Origin: Entoloma clypeatum
Taxonomy: Eukaryota; Basidiomycota; Agaricomycetes; Agaricales; Entolomataceae
Reading direction: 5' to 3'
DNA: 64,000 nt
NCBI GenBank assembly: GCA_963565915.1
Contig: OY751493.1
Coordinates: 496,001 to 560,000, forward strand
The stretch's first letter is position 1; every line of letters starts with the position of its first letter. Of this stretch, positions 30,692 through 43,200 are shown one piece after another. The notes under the pieces were generated by a model. It worked only from the letters and a program-made list of their open reading frames with translations, was not told the DNA's origin and made no database searches. The position numbers and the translations under genes were made by a program.

Positions 30692-31326
30692 ACTATCACG
30701 CCCACGGCATCATCCCCACACGATAATGGGCAGAAAGACGACCATTGATATTGTTCCATGCCTCTCACCTGTTGTCGAGAAGCAAGCCATCTTACAAAAC
30801 ATGCCCATCATACATGACAACTCAGCGGCAAACCAGAAGATGCGCAAGGTGATGGGTTCAATGCTTCTGAAGGTCAATATTCATTTCTCAGATGTACAAC
30901 GGTGTTTTTAATCATGAATTTCACAGATGAACAGTGAACCACAACCACAACAAATTTGCACCTCAAATTGCACCTCACATGTATGAAATTTGTTGGTAAG
31001 GTACAACTGCATTCTCTGTACACCATCTCTAATTGTTTTCAGTCACAGCATGCTCTTCGAGTTGTAACGAAATTAGATCTAAAAAACACTGATAGTCAAT
31101 AGTGGGAGTGTACTACGAGATTGAGACCTACATCTATGTATTGCAATTGACACTGGCGAGTACCTGCCCAAGTATGGGTACATCATTGAACTTGAACTCA
31201 GATCCATGCGAGTACTAACCTGCCAATGATGTTGACCTGCGAGTCAATGTACTTGCAGGTATTCTCACGGCTCTACTTATGGTTACCTGCGGGTAACCTG
31301 GACTCGTGCCATGCCTTAGATAAAGT

Positions 31327-31679
31327 CCTTCCCTGCAATTCTCAGGACAGATAACAAAAACAGCTACAAGGTCTATTGATACTACAGTGCTACAATGTTA
31401 TGATGCTACGACACATTACATCACTACAGCACACTACAGCACACTACAATGGTCATGCACTACCAAGGTACAGTGCTATGTGATGCTATAGCACTGCATG
31501 TGACTACATGTGACTACAGCATCATGGTATTTACTACAGTTTGCTACAGCCAAACATCTGGGTTTGCTGATGTATATTTTTTCTGTCCCGCCACCCCCTT
31601 GTTGTCGTCAACCTAATTCATGAGACCCATTCCTACTTCAGCGCATAGTTTGACCTTAAACCCACCAGTATGGAAAGGT
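31327..31679. repeat. Degenerate CTACAGC/GCTACAATG repeat tract
   Basis: From about 31372 to 31553 the motifs CTACAG, ACTACA and TGCTACA recur dozens of times as an imperfect short tandem repeat. The rest to 31679 is unremarkable intergenic sequence. Confidence 0.6.
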
Positions 31680-31919
31680 GCTGTGTTTAGTGTTTCAAGG
31701 TTCAGTCCAATAGGACTGGAACTGGACCAGACTGAACCGAAAAATGAACCGAAATAGACTGAGACCGTGGTCTCAGTCTTGCTAAATTGGGACGGCCCCA
31801 GTCTTCAGTCTTGACAAAAATTTTTTTTTTGAAGACCAGTAAAAGACCGGTTGAGACCGGTCTAGACCGGTCATTTGGGTGCTAATACAGGGTCTACATA
31901 TGTATTTACAGGATGTGAG

Positions 31920-32350
31920 GATGGGCCGTTGCGCGCGAGTGGAGGCCGTTGGGCATGGGTGTAGGCCATTGGGGGCGAAGGGAGGCCGTTGAGCATGAAG
32001 AGAGGCCGTTGAGCATGAAGGGAGGCCATTGGGCATGAAAGGACGCCGTTGGGCGCTAGAGGGGGCTGTTGGGCACAGGAGGGGCCGTTGGGGGCAAGTC
32101 AAGGCCGTTGGGCGTGGGTGGAGGCCATTGGGGGCGAAGGGACGCTGTTGGGCATGAAAGGATGCCGTTGGGTATGAGAGGGGCCGTTGGGTGCAGGTGG
32201 AGGCCGTTGGGCGTGGGTGGAGGCCATTGGGGGCAAAGGGAGGCCGTTGAGCATGAAGGGAGGCCATTGGGCATGAAAGGACGCTGTTGGGTGCTAGAGG
32301 GGGGCGTTGGGCACAAGTCCAGGCCGTTGGGTGCCAGAAAGGGCCGTTTG
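31920..32350. repeat. GGCCGTTGGGC minisatellite, left arm
   Basis: About 20 imperfect units of roughly 20 bp built on GGCCGTTGGGCATGAAAGG and variants. Read on the minus strand it gives a repetitive open frame (PNGLHPRPTAS-type), which I regard as a by-product of the repeat. The same motif in inverse orientation fills 39270-39612. Confidence 0.9.
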
Positions 32351-32840
32351 GCAAGAGTGGGCATGAAAGTCAGATGGCGAACTGGGCAAAGGGTTTGTTT
32401 GGCCCAGAAAGCAGCCAAAGCAAATAAGGGCAAATAGCCTGCCCTCATTTGGATGTGCATCAGGCGTGCATCAAATGTGTCAACTAAATATAAACACACT
32501 TAAAAAAACATTGCACATCTGCCTACATGTCTTACACAGGGGCAGCAAAAGCTTATGCACTATATCAATCAAGTATTAGAGCATTTTGTGTCACTGACTA
32601 TGTATCTATTTTGTGAAATTTCGCCACGGATCTTATGATATAGCGATGCAGAGCTCTGCACCAAATAATAGTAAACAATGCGCAGAATGCATCGCGTGGG
32701 TGCGCGCGGCACCTTTCTCATGGTCTAATAAGGGTTTTAAGTCATAGAACTCATAAATACATATATATTGACCTTCTGAAACACCTTGAATAATTTTAAG
32801 ATGTCTAGATAAGATAGAAATAATCAAATGTGCATATTTC

Positions 32841-33149
32841 TGTTGAAGTTCCACCTGGGCGCTAGCCACAGATGTACTGAGCAACCAGCTACAGTGGAAG
32901 TACTCTACATAACCGTTCTAGTCACTTACATGGTTTGGGAGGGGTGAGGCTGGTGAGAGCGGTTGAGGCTGGTAAGAGCGATGGAGCTGGTTAAGAGTCA
33001 AGAGACAACTTGTTGATATTGACAGTTTCCTGGTCTTATATACCGTACTACTGTTTGTACCAACCAAATAAGTATGTAATCGAAGATGTGTAAAGGTCAC
33101 ATGATATAATCTAATCTAATCTAATCTACGTGATGGAAAAGTTTCAACA
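32841..33149 (-). repeat. Cop-A2 3' LTR
   Basis: 309 bp with TGTTGAA...TTCAACA ends. On the minus strand it carries GTATATAAG, a TATA box, and a (TAGAT)n-like stretch. A C-rich stretch on the plus strand (33150-33157) is the purine tract of the element. Confidence 0.93.
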
Positions 33150-33214
33150 CCCCCCCATATTTAGTACATACTTCTAAATACATCTTGCTTTTTCCCATAT
33201 AGGTACTCTTTCGT

Positions 33215-36200
33215 CTAGTTTTTAAGTAATCCGAAGTACGGGATAAACTTGCTAAAGAGGACTTTCCCCAGATTCTTAGTTAAAAGGTCTGCAGGGTTAT
33301 TCACTCCTTCGATGAATTCGACCGTAATGATGCCTTCGGATACTTTTTCTCTGACGAAGTGGAATCGCACGTCAATGTGCTTGGACCGCTTTTCAGTTAC
33401 AGGGTTGGATGCGATAAAGACGGAGCCATTGTTATCTCCATAGATCGGGACTGATCTGATCTGCATCCCAAGTTCGGCAAGCATGCTTCTAAGCCATGTC
33501 ACTGCGCGACTGCAATCTGATAGCGCCATGTATTCTGCTTCCGTGGAAGAGAGGGCAATGGTTTTTTGCGCCGATGAAACCCATGTTACTGCTCCAGATG
33601 CCAGCGATACGAAGTAACCAGTGGTGGACTTCCTGGTGTTTTCGTCTGACGCCCAATCGGAGTCTGTGAATGCGTAGATTCCTTTCCCAGAATCACCATC
33701 GTACATGATCGCGTAATTTTTTGTTGCCTTCAAATACCTGCAAATATCCCTTGCCACTTCTAAATGGCATTTGGTAGGGTTTGCGGAGAATTGGGACATT
33801 TTGATTACGGCGAAACAAATGTCGGGTCTTGTCCCGATCATTAAGTACAATAGTGACCCGATGACGGATTGGTACTTGGATCTGAGTTCCGCATTGGGTT
33901 CATCTTCAGACTTCATGGGTTTGTAGCCCGTCAGGAGTGGGGTATGGGTGGCATTAGATTCGCTCATCCCCATGCGTGCGAGAATTTTCTCAAGGTAGGG
34001 TACTTGATCAATGAAGATCCTCTTCCCACGTTGCCTTATTTGGATAGAGAGAAATTCTTTTGGTTCCCCATCAGGGACTAGGTGGCCTAGGTCCCTACAT
34101 TCCCATGTTGTCATGAAGGCCTTCTTCTTTTCCAGCGTGTATTCCCAGTTTGTGCCGAGAAAAGCAGAGTCATCGACATAAATGACGGCGATCACAGTTT
34201 CCCCTTTGGTACTTGTGTGAATGAAAACTCCCGCATCGGAGTGAAGCCGGGCAAAGCCGAGCTTTTTCATGGAGGAATCGAGTTCCCTCCACCAGGCTAA
34301 TGCGGCCTGCTTGAGTCCGTATAGGGCTTTGTATAGTCGGTACACGAGGTTTTCTTTCCCTTTGACTATGTAGCCCTCAGGCTGTTGCATGTAAATTACC
34401 TCACGGAGTGTTCCATAGAGGAAGGCTGCTGAGACGTCCAAGAGTGTCATGAACCACCCTTCAAGGGCTGTCAATGCCAGAATTAACCGGACGGTCTCGT
34501 ATCTCACTACTGGTGAGAAGATCTGATCGAAGTCAATCCCTTCTACCTGTGAGAAACCTTTTGCAACAAGGCGCGCTTTCAAACGCCCGTCGGATTTTTC
34601 GTTGTAAACCCATTTGTTCCTTAGAGCTTTCCTCCCTGTAGGTAGGGGTACTAACTCTGTGATCACCCCGCGGCTTTTGAGCATGTCTAGCTCTTTTCGT
34701 TCTGCCGCATACCAATCTTCTTTGTTCGGAAGAGAGTATATGTCTTTGTGTGACATTTCGATGATGCCTACTTGGATGGAGATTGCCTCCATTAGGAGAT
34801 CGTTCATCCATGCCGTTTGACCGCCCAGTCTACGTCTTCAATCCATTTTTTCAAGATCAGAAGCAGGGGTGTCTTCCCCATAGATGCTGTCTGGCATTCT
34901 CCGAACTCGTCGTTCCCTGATCGGTCGATCTGGTACTTGCTCGGGCTCTGGAGTGGGTACTCGTGGCTCGTCATCGGGCTCGCTACGCGGCAAATCATCA
35001 TCTGATTCAGGGTGATCCTGTCCAGTGGGAACAGGGTCGTGAGGTTTTTCGTAATGACTGTCATTGTCATCGTTTCCGGGGATGAGGTCCTCAAACTCAT
35101 CAGCCGGTTCTGGGTTTTCCATTTCTGGATGGTTCTCTGGCAAAGGGTCGATGTGGCATCTAGGGTACTTGCTTTCATCAAAGATAGCTTTCCCACCCAT
35201 GAAAATTGTATTAGTCTCAGGATCCATGAAACGGTATCCTTTGACCCCTGGCTTCGATCCAAGATAAATCATCAATCGAGATCTAGATTCCAGGGAATTT
35301 CTACGTTTTTCTTTTGGGATATACACATATGCCTGACATCCGAAGACTCTGATGCTTGACATATCGGGGATCTCATTGGTCACCCTGAAGTAAGGGGTAT
35401 TCCATTCGAGACGCTGCATGGGGGTTCTGTTGTAGAGAAAAGCTGCATGTTCCAAACAGAATTCCCACCACATAGGTGGTAAGCACGCGTCGAAGCGCAA
35501 GGCCTGAGATTTCTCCCACAGGGTTCGATTTATCCGTTCTGCTCGACCGTTCTGCTGGTGCTGATACGGGAGCGTGACGTCGATCAGAATTCCATGATCG
35601 GCAAGTACATCCTTGTATTCGTTAAATTCTCCACCTCCATCAACTCGCCATTTCTTAGGAGTGGCGGCGAATTGATTCTGGATCATTGCAAGGAATTGTC
35701 GTAGTGCCATGACAGCATCCGACTTTTTCCTAAGCAAGACGACCCAGACGTGGGATGAAAAATCGTCCAAAAACGTAAGGAAATATTTATATTTGTGGTA
35801 TGATGCCGTGGATATTTGTTTAAGATCGGAATGGATCAGATCAAAGGTTTTTGTTGCCCTTGTTATTGAATTTGGATATGACTGATTCGGCATTTTCCCT
35901 TTGAGGCAGCCTGTGCAACTTTCCTGTGATTTCTCACGTACTAGTGTTTCAGGTACCCCTTTGGTACTGGTGGGAATCTTTCGGAGTGCTTGATCATTTG
36001 GGTGACCAAGACGCTTGTGCCATGTTTCGACAGTGATTTCGCTTGAGATCGCATGGATCTGATCATAGCGTATTTCAGTGTCTAACCAGTAAATGGTTTG
36101 ACCAAGGATGTGGGGCGAAAACTGGATTTTGCTCAGCCCTTTGGAGATGTTGATTTCTCCACAAGTCCCGTCTACTTTGTAACCATGGTTAAGGAAGACG

Positions 36201-37974
36201 CCTAGGGACAATAAGCGTGTGTCCATGTCCGGAATGTAGAACACCGGTCTGAGAAGATGGGTTTTAACTTCCCCATTTAGGGTGTGCCGTACTGGAACGG
36301 CCCCAACTCCAAGAATTTCCAGTTTCTTCCCTTTGGCTGCAGTTTGGACGAATCGCTTGACCGTGAGAGGTCTATAATATGCGAAGTCCTTAAACTCATA
36401 GGTGAAGTGTAAAGAGGCGCCGGAATCTAATATCCATTGCGCACGTTCTTTTTCCTTACAATGTGTACAAGAAGCAAAATGTTTGATATATTTTTATGTA
36501 AATCACTGCTAAAGTGATCTACGCATTCTGTACTGGTACTGGCTATTATGTCATACGTCTGTTGAGAGGTATTGTTAGCTTTCCGCAATTGGTAAGGTTT
36601 AAGAAAGGGTTTTGACAAACCGTCAAGTTCTATCTCGTCCTCAAACACATCCGGCCCCATTCGTTCCTGGTCGATGTCCATCATCTTCAGCGATTCTTCT
36701 ATCGACGGGGCTACGCGACGCTGTTTAGCCGGCCTTTCGTCGATGTCAGGAATGATGGTATCTAGGATACGAAGGTTCGATCCAGAGGGTTGTGCACTGA
36801 TCTCTCGGGCGAGCTTTCGCACCCTTTCGTTCTTTTTCCACACTGACGGCTTTCCAGAAGGAAGCCCGGTGTACTGGGAAGGAGGAGGGTTCATGCGTTG
36901 CAGGAGCGACTGCATTTTCTCCGACTCAGGCTGCGTGGTACTTGTAGTTTTCCCGCGGCCCGTTATAGTGGTGAAGGCAGGTGCATGATGAGGAGGGAGA
37001 GGGCAAGGAGCATGACGACGAGGGGTGTGCTCAAAAGCTGGTGCAATGAATTCGACCATTTCCTCGGCATGGTCGGAGTCGTTGTCGGCGTTGTTGGCGC
37101 ATTTCTTCTGGTTGCGCCAGCGTCCCTTTCCCTTCTTCTTTTCAGAAGTGGTACTTGGGTCGGTCGAGTTAGGCTGCTCGTCAGCATTGTTACGCGAGGT
37201 ACTCGGCGCTGTCTGCTTTTCCCATTTGGGGTCTTGCCCCTTTCGCTTAGTCCCGGAAATTTTCCGGGCCTGCTCGTTGGACGCCCGAGTAGACCCAATT
37301 GCGTACTTGCGCCTGTACTCTGAGACGATGCCGTCGGCGACTGCCTGCCATGTGAAGTCGTCAGCGTCGTAGACCTGAAAGAGGGCGGTGGAGAGAGACG
37401 ACCAGGCGTCAGGAATGGCACTTGCCAAGATCATAGCCTGCATGAGATCAGGCACGACGAAGTTCGAGTCGCTGAGACGAGCAAAGAGTGATCCAAGGCG
37501 CTCGATTTCCGGCACGGGGTCCCGACCAGACAGTTTGAAGGAGGCTGCAGCTTTGAAATCGCCAAAAATGGTGGCGGGGGAGACTTTTGAATATGCATCC
37601 TTCAGTATCGTCCAGGCTTCCTTCGAGGTCTTGGCGTCTTTGATGTGCCTCCTGATGGCTTCGGAGACCTTGAGGCGGATGGAACCGAAGGCCATGTCGT
37701 CGTCCCTGATCCAGGTCTTCCTTTCTTTGTGGAAGGCGGGCTGGTCGACGGGGACGGTGATGACCGGAGGCTGGGTTGCAGACGTCGAGGTGGCAGAGGC
37801 AGGAGTGGAGACCGTGACAGTGAAGTCCTCGATAGTGGGGCGCTCAATGTCGCCGGATACGAGGCGCCAGACTCCTTGATGGAGGAGGTAGGACTTCATC
37901 TTCTCGGCCCAACTTAGATAGTCGATGCCGTCAAAGACGACGATGGAGTCAAGGGCGGAGCGAGAGGTAGACAT
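33215..37974 (-). pseudogene. Cop-A2 gag-pol polyprotein (one frameshift, one stop)
   Basis: It starts at the ATG at 37974 (MSTSRSALDSIVVFDG). UBN2-type gag runs to about 36490, where a run of adenines is one base shorter than in Cop-A3 (plus strand T5 at 36491-36495), shifting the frame. The new frame carries protease (LDSGASLHF, about 36420), integrase (WHKRLGHPNDQALRK, CTGCLKGK, IHSDLKQIS, VDGGGEFNEY, QHQQNGRAERINRT) and then TGA at 34840-34838 where Cop-A3 has CGA. RT (VIYVDDSAFLG) and RNase H (FTDSDWASDENTRKS, SSTEAEYMALSDC) are open from there to 33215. Confidence 0.93.
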
Positions 37975-38346
37975 TTTTTAATGAATCTAAAAGGAGTTCT
38001 CCCAATCAGTGATGTTCTTTTATGAATTTGATTTTTAGAGAAAACAAATAAATGATTCCTCATAACATATTCCCTTTAGGAATAGCGGTTTTTTTGGGAA
38101 AAACCCTTTTTGTCAGAAGTGTGTGAGGTACGATCAACGTTTCCACATGATGTGTACTAAGTCAATCCCCTTAGGGACGCTTCATGACAGGTACTTGACG
38201 TAATGACGTTCCCAGGTTCATGTGTGAAGAAGTAAGACTCAGAACCTAGATCTTTCGATCGGTTCTTTGCCAACCAGGGTAGAGTGGGCAGGTACTCGCT
38301 GTTGCCAGCGTTTCCCAAGTCCCTCTGCTATCCGGGGCCCATAACC

Positions 38347-38655
38347 TGTTGAAGTTCCACCTGGGCGCTAGCCACAGATGTACTGAGCAACCAGCTACAG
38401 TGGAAGTACTCTACATAACCGTTCTAGTCACTTACATGGTTTGGGAGGGGTGAGGCTGGTGAGAGCGGTTGAGGCTGGTAAGAGCGATGGAGCTGGTTAA
38501 GAGTCAAGAGACAACTTGTTGATATTGACAGTTTCCTGGTCTTATATACCGTACTACTGTTTGTACCAACCAAATAAGTATGTAATCGAAGATGTGTAAA
38601 GGTCACGTGATATAATCTAATCTAATCTAATCTACGTGATGGAAAAGTTTCAACA
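38347..38655 (-). repeat. Cop-A2 5' LTR
   Basis: Partner of 32841-33149 with a single base difference. It contains the promoter (TATATAAG on the minus strand). Confidence 0.93.
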
Positions 38656-38660
38656 ATTTC

Positions 38661-39269
38661 AGTAAAAGTGTTATATCTCCATGATTGATCCACCAAATTT
38701 GAAAAACAAATGTGCTGTGAGATCCCCTGAATGGGGAGAATCCAAAGCTGAAGTAAAATTTTCTGGTCAAATTTTCGACCTATTTTGCTTATATTCACCT
38801 TATTAAGTCCTTGAATTTGATTTGCATGGTCTGAATAGATTTACATACAATGTTGCAATAGTATATATTTACTACATGTAGTTTAAAGGGGTTGTGGAAA
38901 GGAGAAAGTGAGGAAATGATGTTTTTTGTGTTTGAGGTAACTCATGATGCACCGTTTATCATGATTTACAATGTGATTTGATACATCAATTTGCTGCCCA
39001 GACTCAGGCTCATGTATCTAACTGTATATATACTTCTTATAGGTTTATAAACATCCCTAAATCAGTTAATAAGTATATTTGAGGCCTGTGATGCCACGGT
39101 TTGGGCATTGAGGCTGCAAGTTTCAACGACACACTTGCTCAGCATTGACTGCCGAGCACCTCGGCAATTGCCGAAAGTTGAACCATAAGTCGACGGCCAG
39201 CAAAACGTTCCCACAGTTCTTTTTATCTCCCACCTCCACTCCATATGGCCACCACTCATGGCTAACGAC
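38661..39269. other. AT-rich interior of the second hAT-like element
   Basis: Non-coding sequence between Cop-A2 and the right minisatellite. No gene seen. It belonged to the same element as 31688-32840 before the Copia insertions. Confidence 0.55.
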
Positions 39270-39612
39270 CACCACTTGTGGCCAATGGCCCGCAATTGCC
39301 CCCTCTAGCACCCAACGGCCTACTTTCATGGACAACGGCCTGCGTTCACGCCCAACACCTCCACCCATGCCCAACAGCGTCAACTCATGCCCCACAGCCC
39401 CTCCTGCGCCCAACGGCCTCCACTCGCGCCCCATGGCCTCAACTCATGCCCAACAGCCTCCACTCACACCCCACGGCCTCCACCCATGCCCAACGCCCCC
39501 TATCGCGCCCAACAGCCTCCACTCACGCCCAAAGCCACCGAATCATGCCCAAGCCGCCGAATCGCGCCCAACAGCGCCGACTCATGCCCAACATGTCGAA
39601 CAGCCTCCGTTC
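39270..39612. repeat. CCCAACGGCCTCC minisatellite, right arm (inverted)
   Basis: Imperfect units of about 18-20 bp on CCCAACGGCCTCCACTC and variants, the reverse complement of the left-arm unit. The array continues for about 15 bases after Cop-A3 (45403-45420). Open frames across it are repeat artefacts. Confidence 0.88.
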
Positions 39613-39922
39613 TGTTGAAACTTTTCCCATCACGTAGATTAGATTAGATTAGATTACATCACGTGACCTTTACATATCTTCATTACATACTTGTTTGGTT
39701 GGTACAAACAGTAGTACGGTATATAAGACCAGGAAACTGTCAATATCAACAAGTTGTCTCTTGACTCTTAACCGCCTCCATCGCTCTTACCAGCCTCAAC
39801 CGCTCTCACCAGCCTCACCCTCTCCAACCTATGTAAGTGGTCAGAACGGTATCGTAGAGTACTTCCACTGTAGCCGGTTGCTTCAGTACACTTGCGGCTA
39901 GCGCCCAGATGGAACTTCAACA
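39613..39922 (+). repeat. Cop-A3 5' LTR
   Basis: 310 bp, TGTTGAAACT...CTTCAACA. TATA box GTATATAAG at about 39719-39727. It shows a TAGATTAGATTAGATTA repeat near its start, and a TCGTAG versus TCATAG difference against the 3' copy. Confidence 0.93.
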
Positions 39923-39937
39923 GGTTATGGGCCCCGG
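39923..39937 (+). promoter_or_regulatory. Cop-A3 primer binding site (initiator tRNA-Met anticodon type)
   Basis: GGTTATGGGCCCC follows the 5' LTR directly. The complement GGGCCCATAACC matches the anticodon arm of initiator tRNA-Met (CAU anticodon inside), the half-tRNA priming known from Drosophila copia. Known from family; not tested here. Confidence 0.65.
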
Positions 39938-40285
39938 ATAGCAGAGGGACTTGGGAAACGCTGGCAACAGCGAGTACCTGCCCACTCTACCCTGGTTGGC
40001 AAAGAACCGATCGAAAGATCTAGGTTCTGAGTCATACTTCTTCACATATGAACCTGGGAACGTCATTACGACAAGTACCTGTCATGAGACGTCCCTAAGG
40101 GGATTGACTTAGTACACTTCATGTGGAAAACGTTGATCGCACCTTATACGTTTCTGACATATAAAAGGGTTTTCCCGTGACCGCTATTCCTAGAGGGAAT
40201 ATGTCATAAGGAATCATTTAATTGTTTTCTTGAATCATATTCATAACACATCACTGATTGGGAACCCTTTTTAGATCCATCTACA

Positions 40286-43200
40286 ATGTCTACCTCTCGC
40301 TCTGCTCTTGACACGATCGCCCCCTTTGACGGCATCGACTACAGGAGCTGGGCCGAAAAAATGAAGTCTTACCTCCTCCATCAAGGAGTCTGGCGCCTTG
40401 TCTCTGGCGACATCCCCCGCCCTGTCATCGCCGACTTCACCACCACAGTCTCCACCCCTGGGGCCACTGCTGCTGCTCCCCCTGTGCTGGCTACCACGGT
40501 CGACCAGCCCGGCTTCCGCAAGGAAGAAAAAGCCTGGATCAGGGACGATGACGTAGCTCTTGGGGCGATACGCCTGAAGGTCTCCGAGGCGATCAGACGC
40601 CACATCAAGGACGCCACTTCCTCGAAAGACGCCTGGAAGTCATTAAAGGATGCCTACTCCAAGGTATCCCCGGCTGTCATCTTCGGCGACTTCAAGGCCG
40701 CCGCCACCTACAAGCTCTCTGGACGCGACCCCGTCCCCGAAATCGAACGCCTGGGGTCTCTTTTCGCTCGGCTCGCCGATTCAAACTTTGACGTCCCCGA
40801 TCTGATGCAGGCAATGATCCTGGCAAATGCAATTCCCGACGCCTGGTCGTCACTGTCCACCGCCCTCTTCCAGGTCTATGACGCCGACGATTTCACCTAC
40901 AAGGCCGTCGCCGAGAGCATCATCTCTGAATATCGGCGCAAATATGCAATTGGGTCTACTCGGGCGTCCAACGAGCAGGCCCAGAAAATCTCCGGGACAA
41001 AGCGTAAGGGGCAGGACCCCAAATGGGAAAGGCAGCAAAAGCCGAGTACCTCGCAGAACGATGCTGACGAGCAGCCCAACTCGGCCGACCCAAGTACCGC
41101 TTCTGAGAAGAAGAAGGGAAAGGGACGTTGGCGCAATCAGAAGAAAAGCGCTAACAATGCGGACAACACGTCCGATCATGTGGAAGAAACAGTTGAGTTC
41201 GTTGCTCCTGCTATTCACTTCCCCCCTCTTCCGGCACCGTCCTTCACAACCGTCACTGGTCGCGGGAAAACGATAAGTACCGCGCAGCCCGATTCCGCAA
41301 AGATGCAGTCGCTCCTGCAACGAATGAACCCCCCTCCGTCACAGTACACCGGGCTTCCTTCTGGAAAACCATCCGTGTGGAAAAAGAACGACCATGTCCG
41401 CAAACTCGCGCGCGGCATTGGTGCTCGCCCCTCAGGATCGAATCTTCGTATCCTAGACACCATCATTCCTGACATCGACGAAAGGCCGGCTAAACAGCGT
41501 CGCGTAGCCCCGTCGATAGAAGAATCGCTGGAGATGATGGACATAGACCATCAAAACGAGCGAATGGGGCCGGAACAATTCGAGGATGGGCTGATCGAAC
41601 TTGACGGTTTGTCACATCCTTCTCTCAAACTTGACCAAATGGGAAACGCTAATAATCACGCACAGACGTTTGAATACACATTAGCTAGTACCGATGCAGA
41701 TAGTATAGATCTCTTTAGTGATGATCTGTACAAAAAATATATCAAACATTCCGCGTCCTGCACACACTGCAAAGAGAGAGAACGCGCTCAGTGGATCTTA
41801 GATTCCGGTGCATCATTACACTTTACCCATGAGTTCAAAGACTTCGCGTATTACAGGCCTCTCAAGGCTAAGCGATTTGTCCAAACAGCTGCAAAGGGAA
41901 AGAAACTGGAAATTCTCGGAGTTGGGGCCGTTCCAGTACGGCATACCCTAAATGGGGAAACTAAAACCCATCTCCTACAACCGGTATTTTATATTCCGGA
42001 TATGGACACACGTCTACTGTCGCTAGGCGTCTTCCTTAACCATGGTTACAAAGTTGATGGAATGCGTGGAGAAATTAATATCTCTAAAGGGCTGAACAAA
42101 ATACAGTTTTCGCCCCATTTTATCAGACAAACCATTTATTGGTTAGACACTGAAATACGCTATGACCAAATCCACGCGATCTCTAGCGAAATCACTGTTG
42201 AAACCTGGCATAAACGCCTTGGCCACCCAAATGACCAGGCGCTCAATAAGATTCCCACTAGTACCAAAGGAGTACCCAAAACGTTAGTACGTGAGAAATC
42301 ACAGGAAAGCTGCACGGGGTGTCTAAAAGGGAAAATGCCAAATCAATCTTATCCTAACTCGATGACAAGGGCTGTCAAACCCTTTGATTTGATCCATTCG
42401 GATTTAAAGCAGATATCCACGGCATCGTACCACAAGTACAAATATTTCCTTACCTTTTTGGACGATTTTTCATCCCATGTCTGGGTCGTCTTGCTTAGGA
42501 AGAAGTCAGGCGCCATCACGGCGCTGAAACAATTCCTTGCAATGATCCAGAATCAATTTGCCGCTACCCCTAAAAAGTGGCGGGTTGATGGAGGTGGAGA
42601 ATTTGACGAATACAAGGATGTACTTGCCGATCATGGAATTCTGATCGATGTCACGCTCCCATATCAGCACCAGCAGAATGGTAGAGCAGAAAGGATCAAT
42701 TGAACACTATGGGAAAAATCTCAGGCATTGCGCTTCGATGCGTGCTTACCGCCCATGTGGTGGGAATTCTGTTTGGAACACGCAGCATTTCTCTACAACA
42801 GAACCCCCATGCAGCGTCTTGAATGGAAAACCCCTTACTTCAGGGTGACCAATGAGATCCCCGACATGTCTAGTGTCAGAGTATTTGGATGTCAGGCATA
42901 TGTATATATCCCAAAGGAGAAACGTAGGAACTCCCTGGAATCAAGATCCCGATTGATGATTTATCTCGGATCGAAACCAGGGGTCAAAGGATACCGCTTC
43001 ATGGATCCTGAGACCAACACGATTTTCATGGGCGGGAAAGCTATCTTTGATGAAAGCAAGTACCCTAGATGCCACATTGACCCGTTGCCAGAAAACCACC
43101 CAGAAATGGAAAACCCAGAGCCGGCTGATGAGTTTGAGGATCTCATTCCCGGCAGCAATGATGACGATAGTCACAACGAAACACCTCATATCCCAGTTCC

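Larger units (their letters stand above)
29148..31318. mobile_element. Non-autonomous hAT-like element carrying two small spliced genes
   Basis: 2171 bp bounded by inverted repeats TAAGGCATAGCACGAGTC (left) and TAAGGCATGGCACGAGTC (reverse complement of right), with a perfect 8-bp target duplication GATAAAGT at 29140-29147 and 31319-31326. GAGTACTC/GAGTACCTG-type motifs crowd both subterminal regions (about 29170-29350 and 31150-31310), as in hAT transposase binding regions. No hAT transposase (no RNase H-like core or hATC region) is encoded. The interior holds two small genes, 29412-29742 (minus) and 30227-30691 (plus). Confidence 0.85.
32841..38655 (-). mobile_element. Cop-A2: nearly intact Copia element, minus strand
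   Basis: 5815 bp with 309-bp LTRs at 32841-33149 and 38347-38655 that differ by one base (CACATGATA against CACGTGATA) and a perfect 5-bp duplication ATTTC (32836-32840, 38656-38660). The coding region is interrupted by one frameshift and one nonsense codon. The primer site next to the 5' LTR (38346 downwards) reads GGTTATGGGCCC on the minus strand. It is recently inserted but mutated. Confidence 0.95.

Noticed and set aside
29148..31318. An autonomous transposase in the hAT-like element
   Set aside because: No frame or spliced combination showed a hAT dimerisation region or RNase H-like catalytic motif; the two genes are too small.
31920..32350. Possible CRISPR-like array
   Set aside because: Units are contiguous and variable without unique spacers, and the genome is fungal. 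It is a minisatellite.
31782..32354. 190-residue minus-strand frame with repeating PNGLHPRPTAS-type sequence
   Set aside because: It follows the period of the GGCCGTTGGG minisatellite; similar frames appear on the inverted arm (39145-39647) in three frames. A repeat artefact, not a protein.
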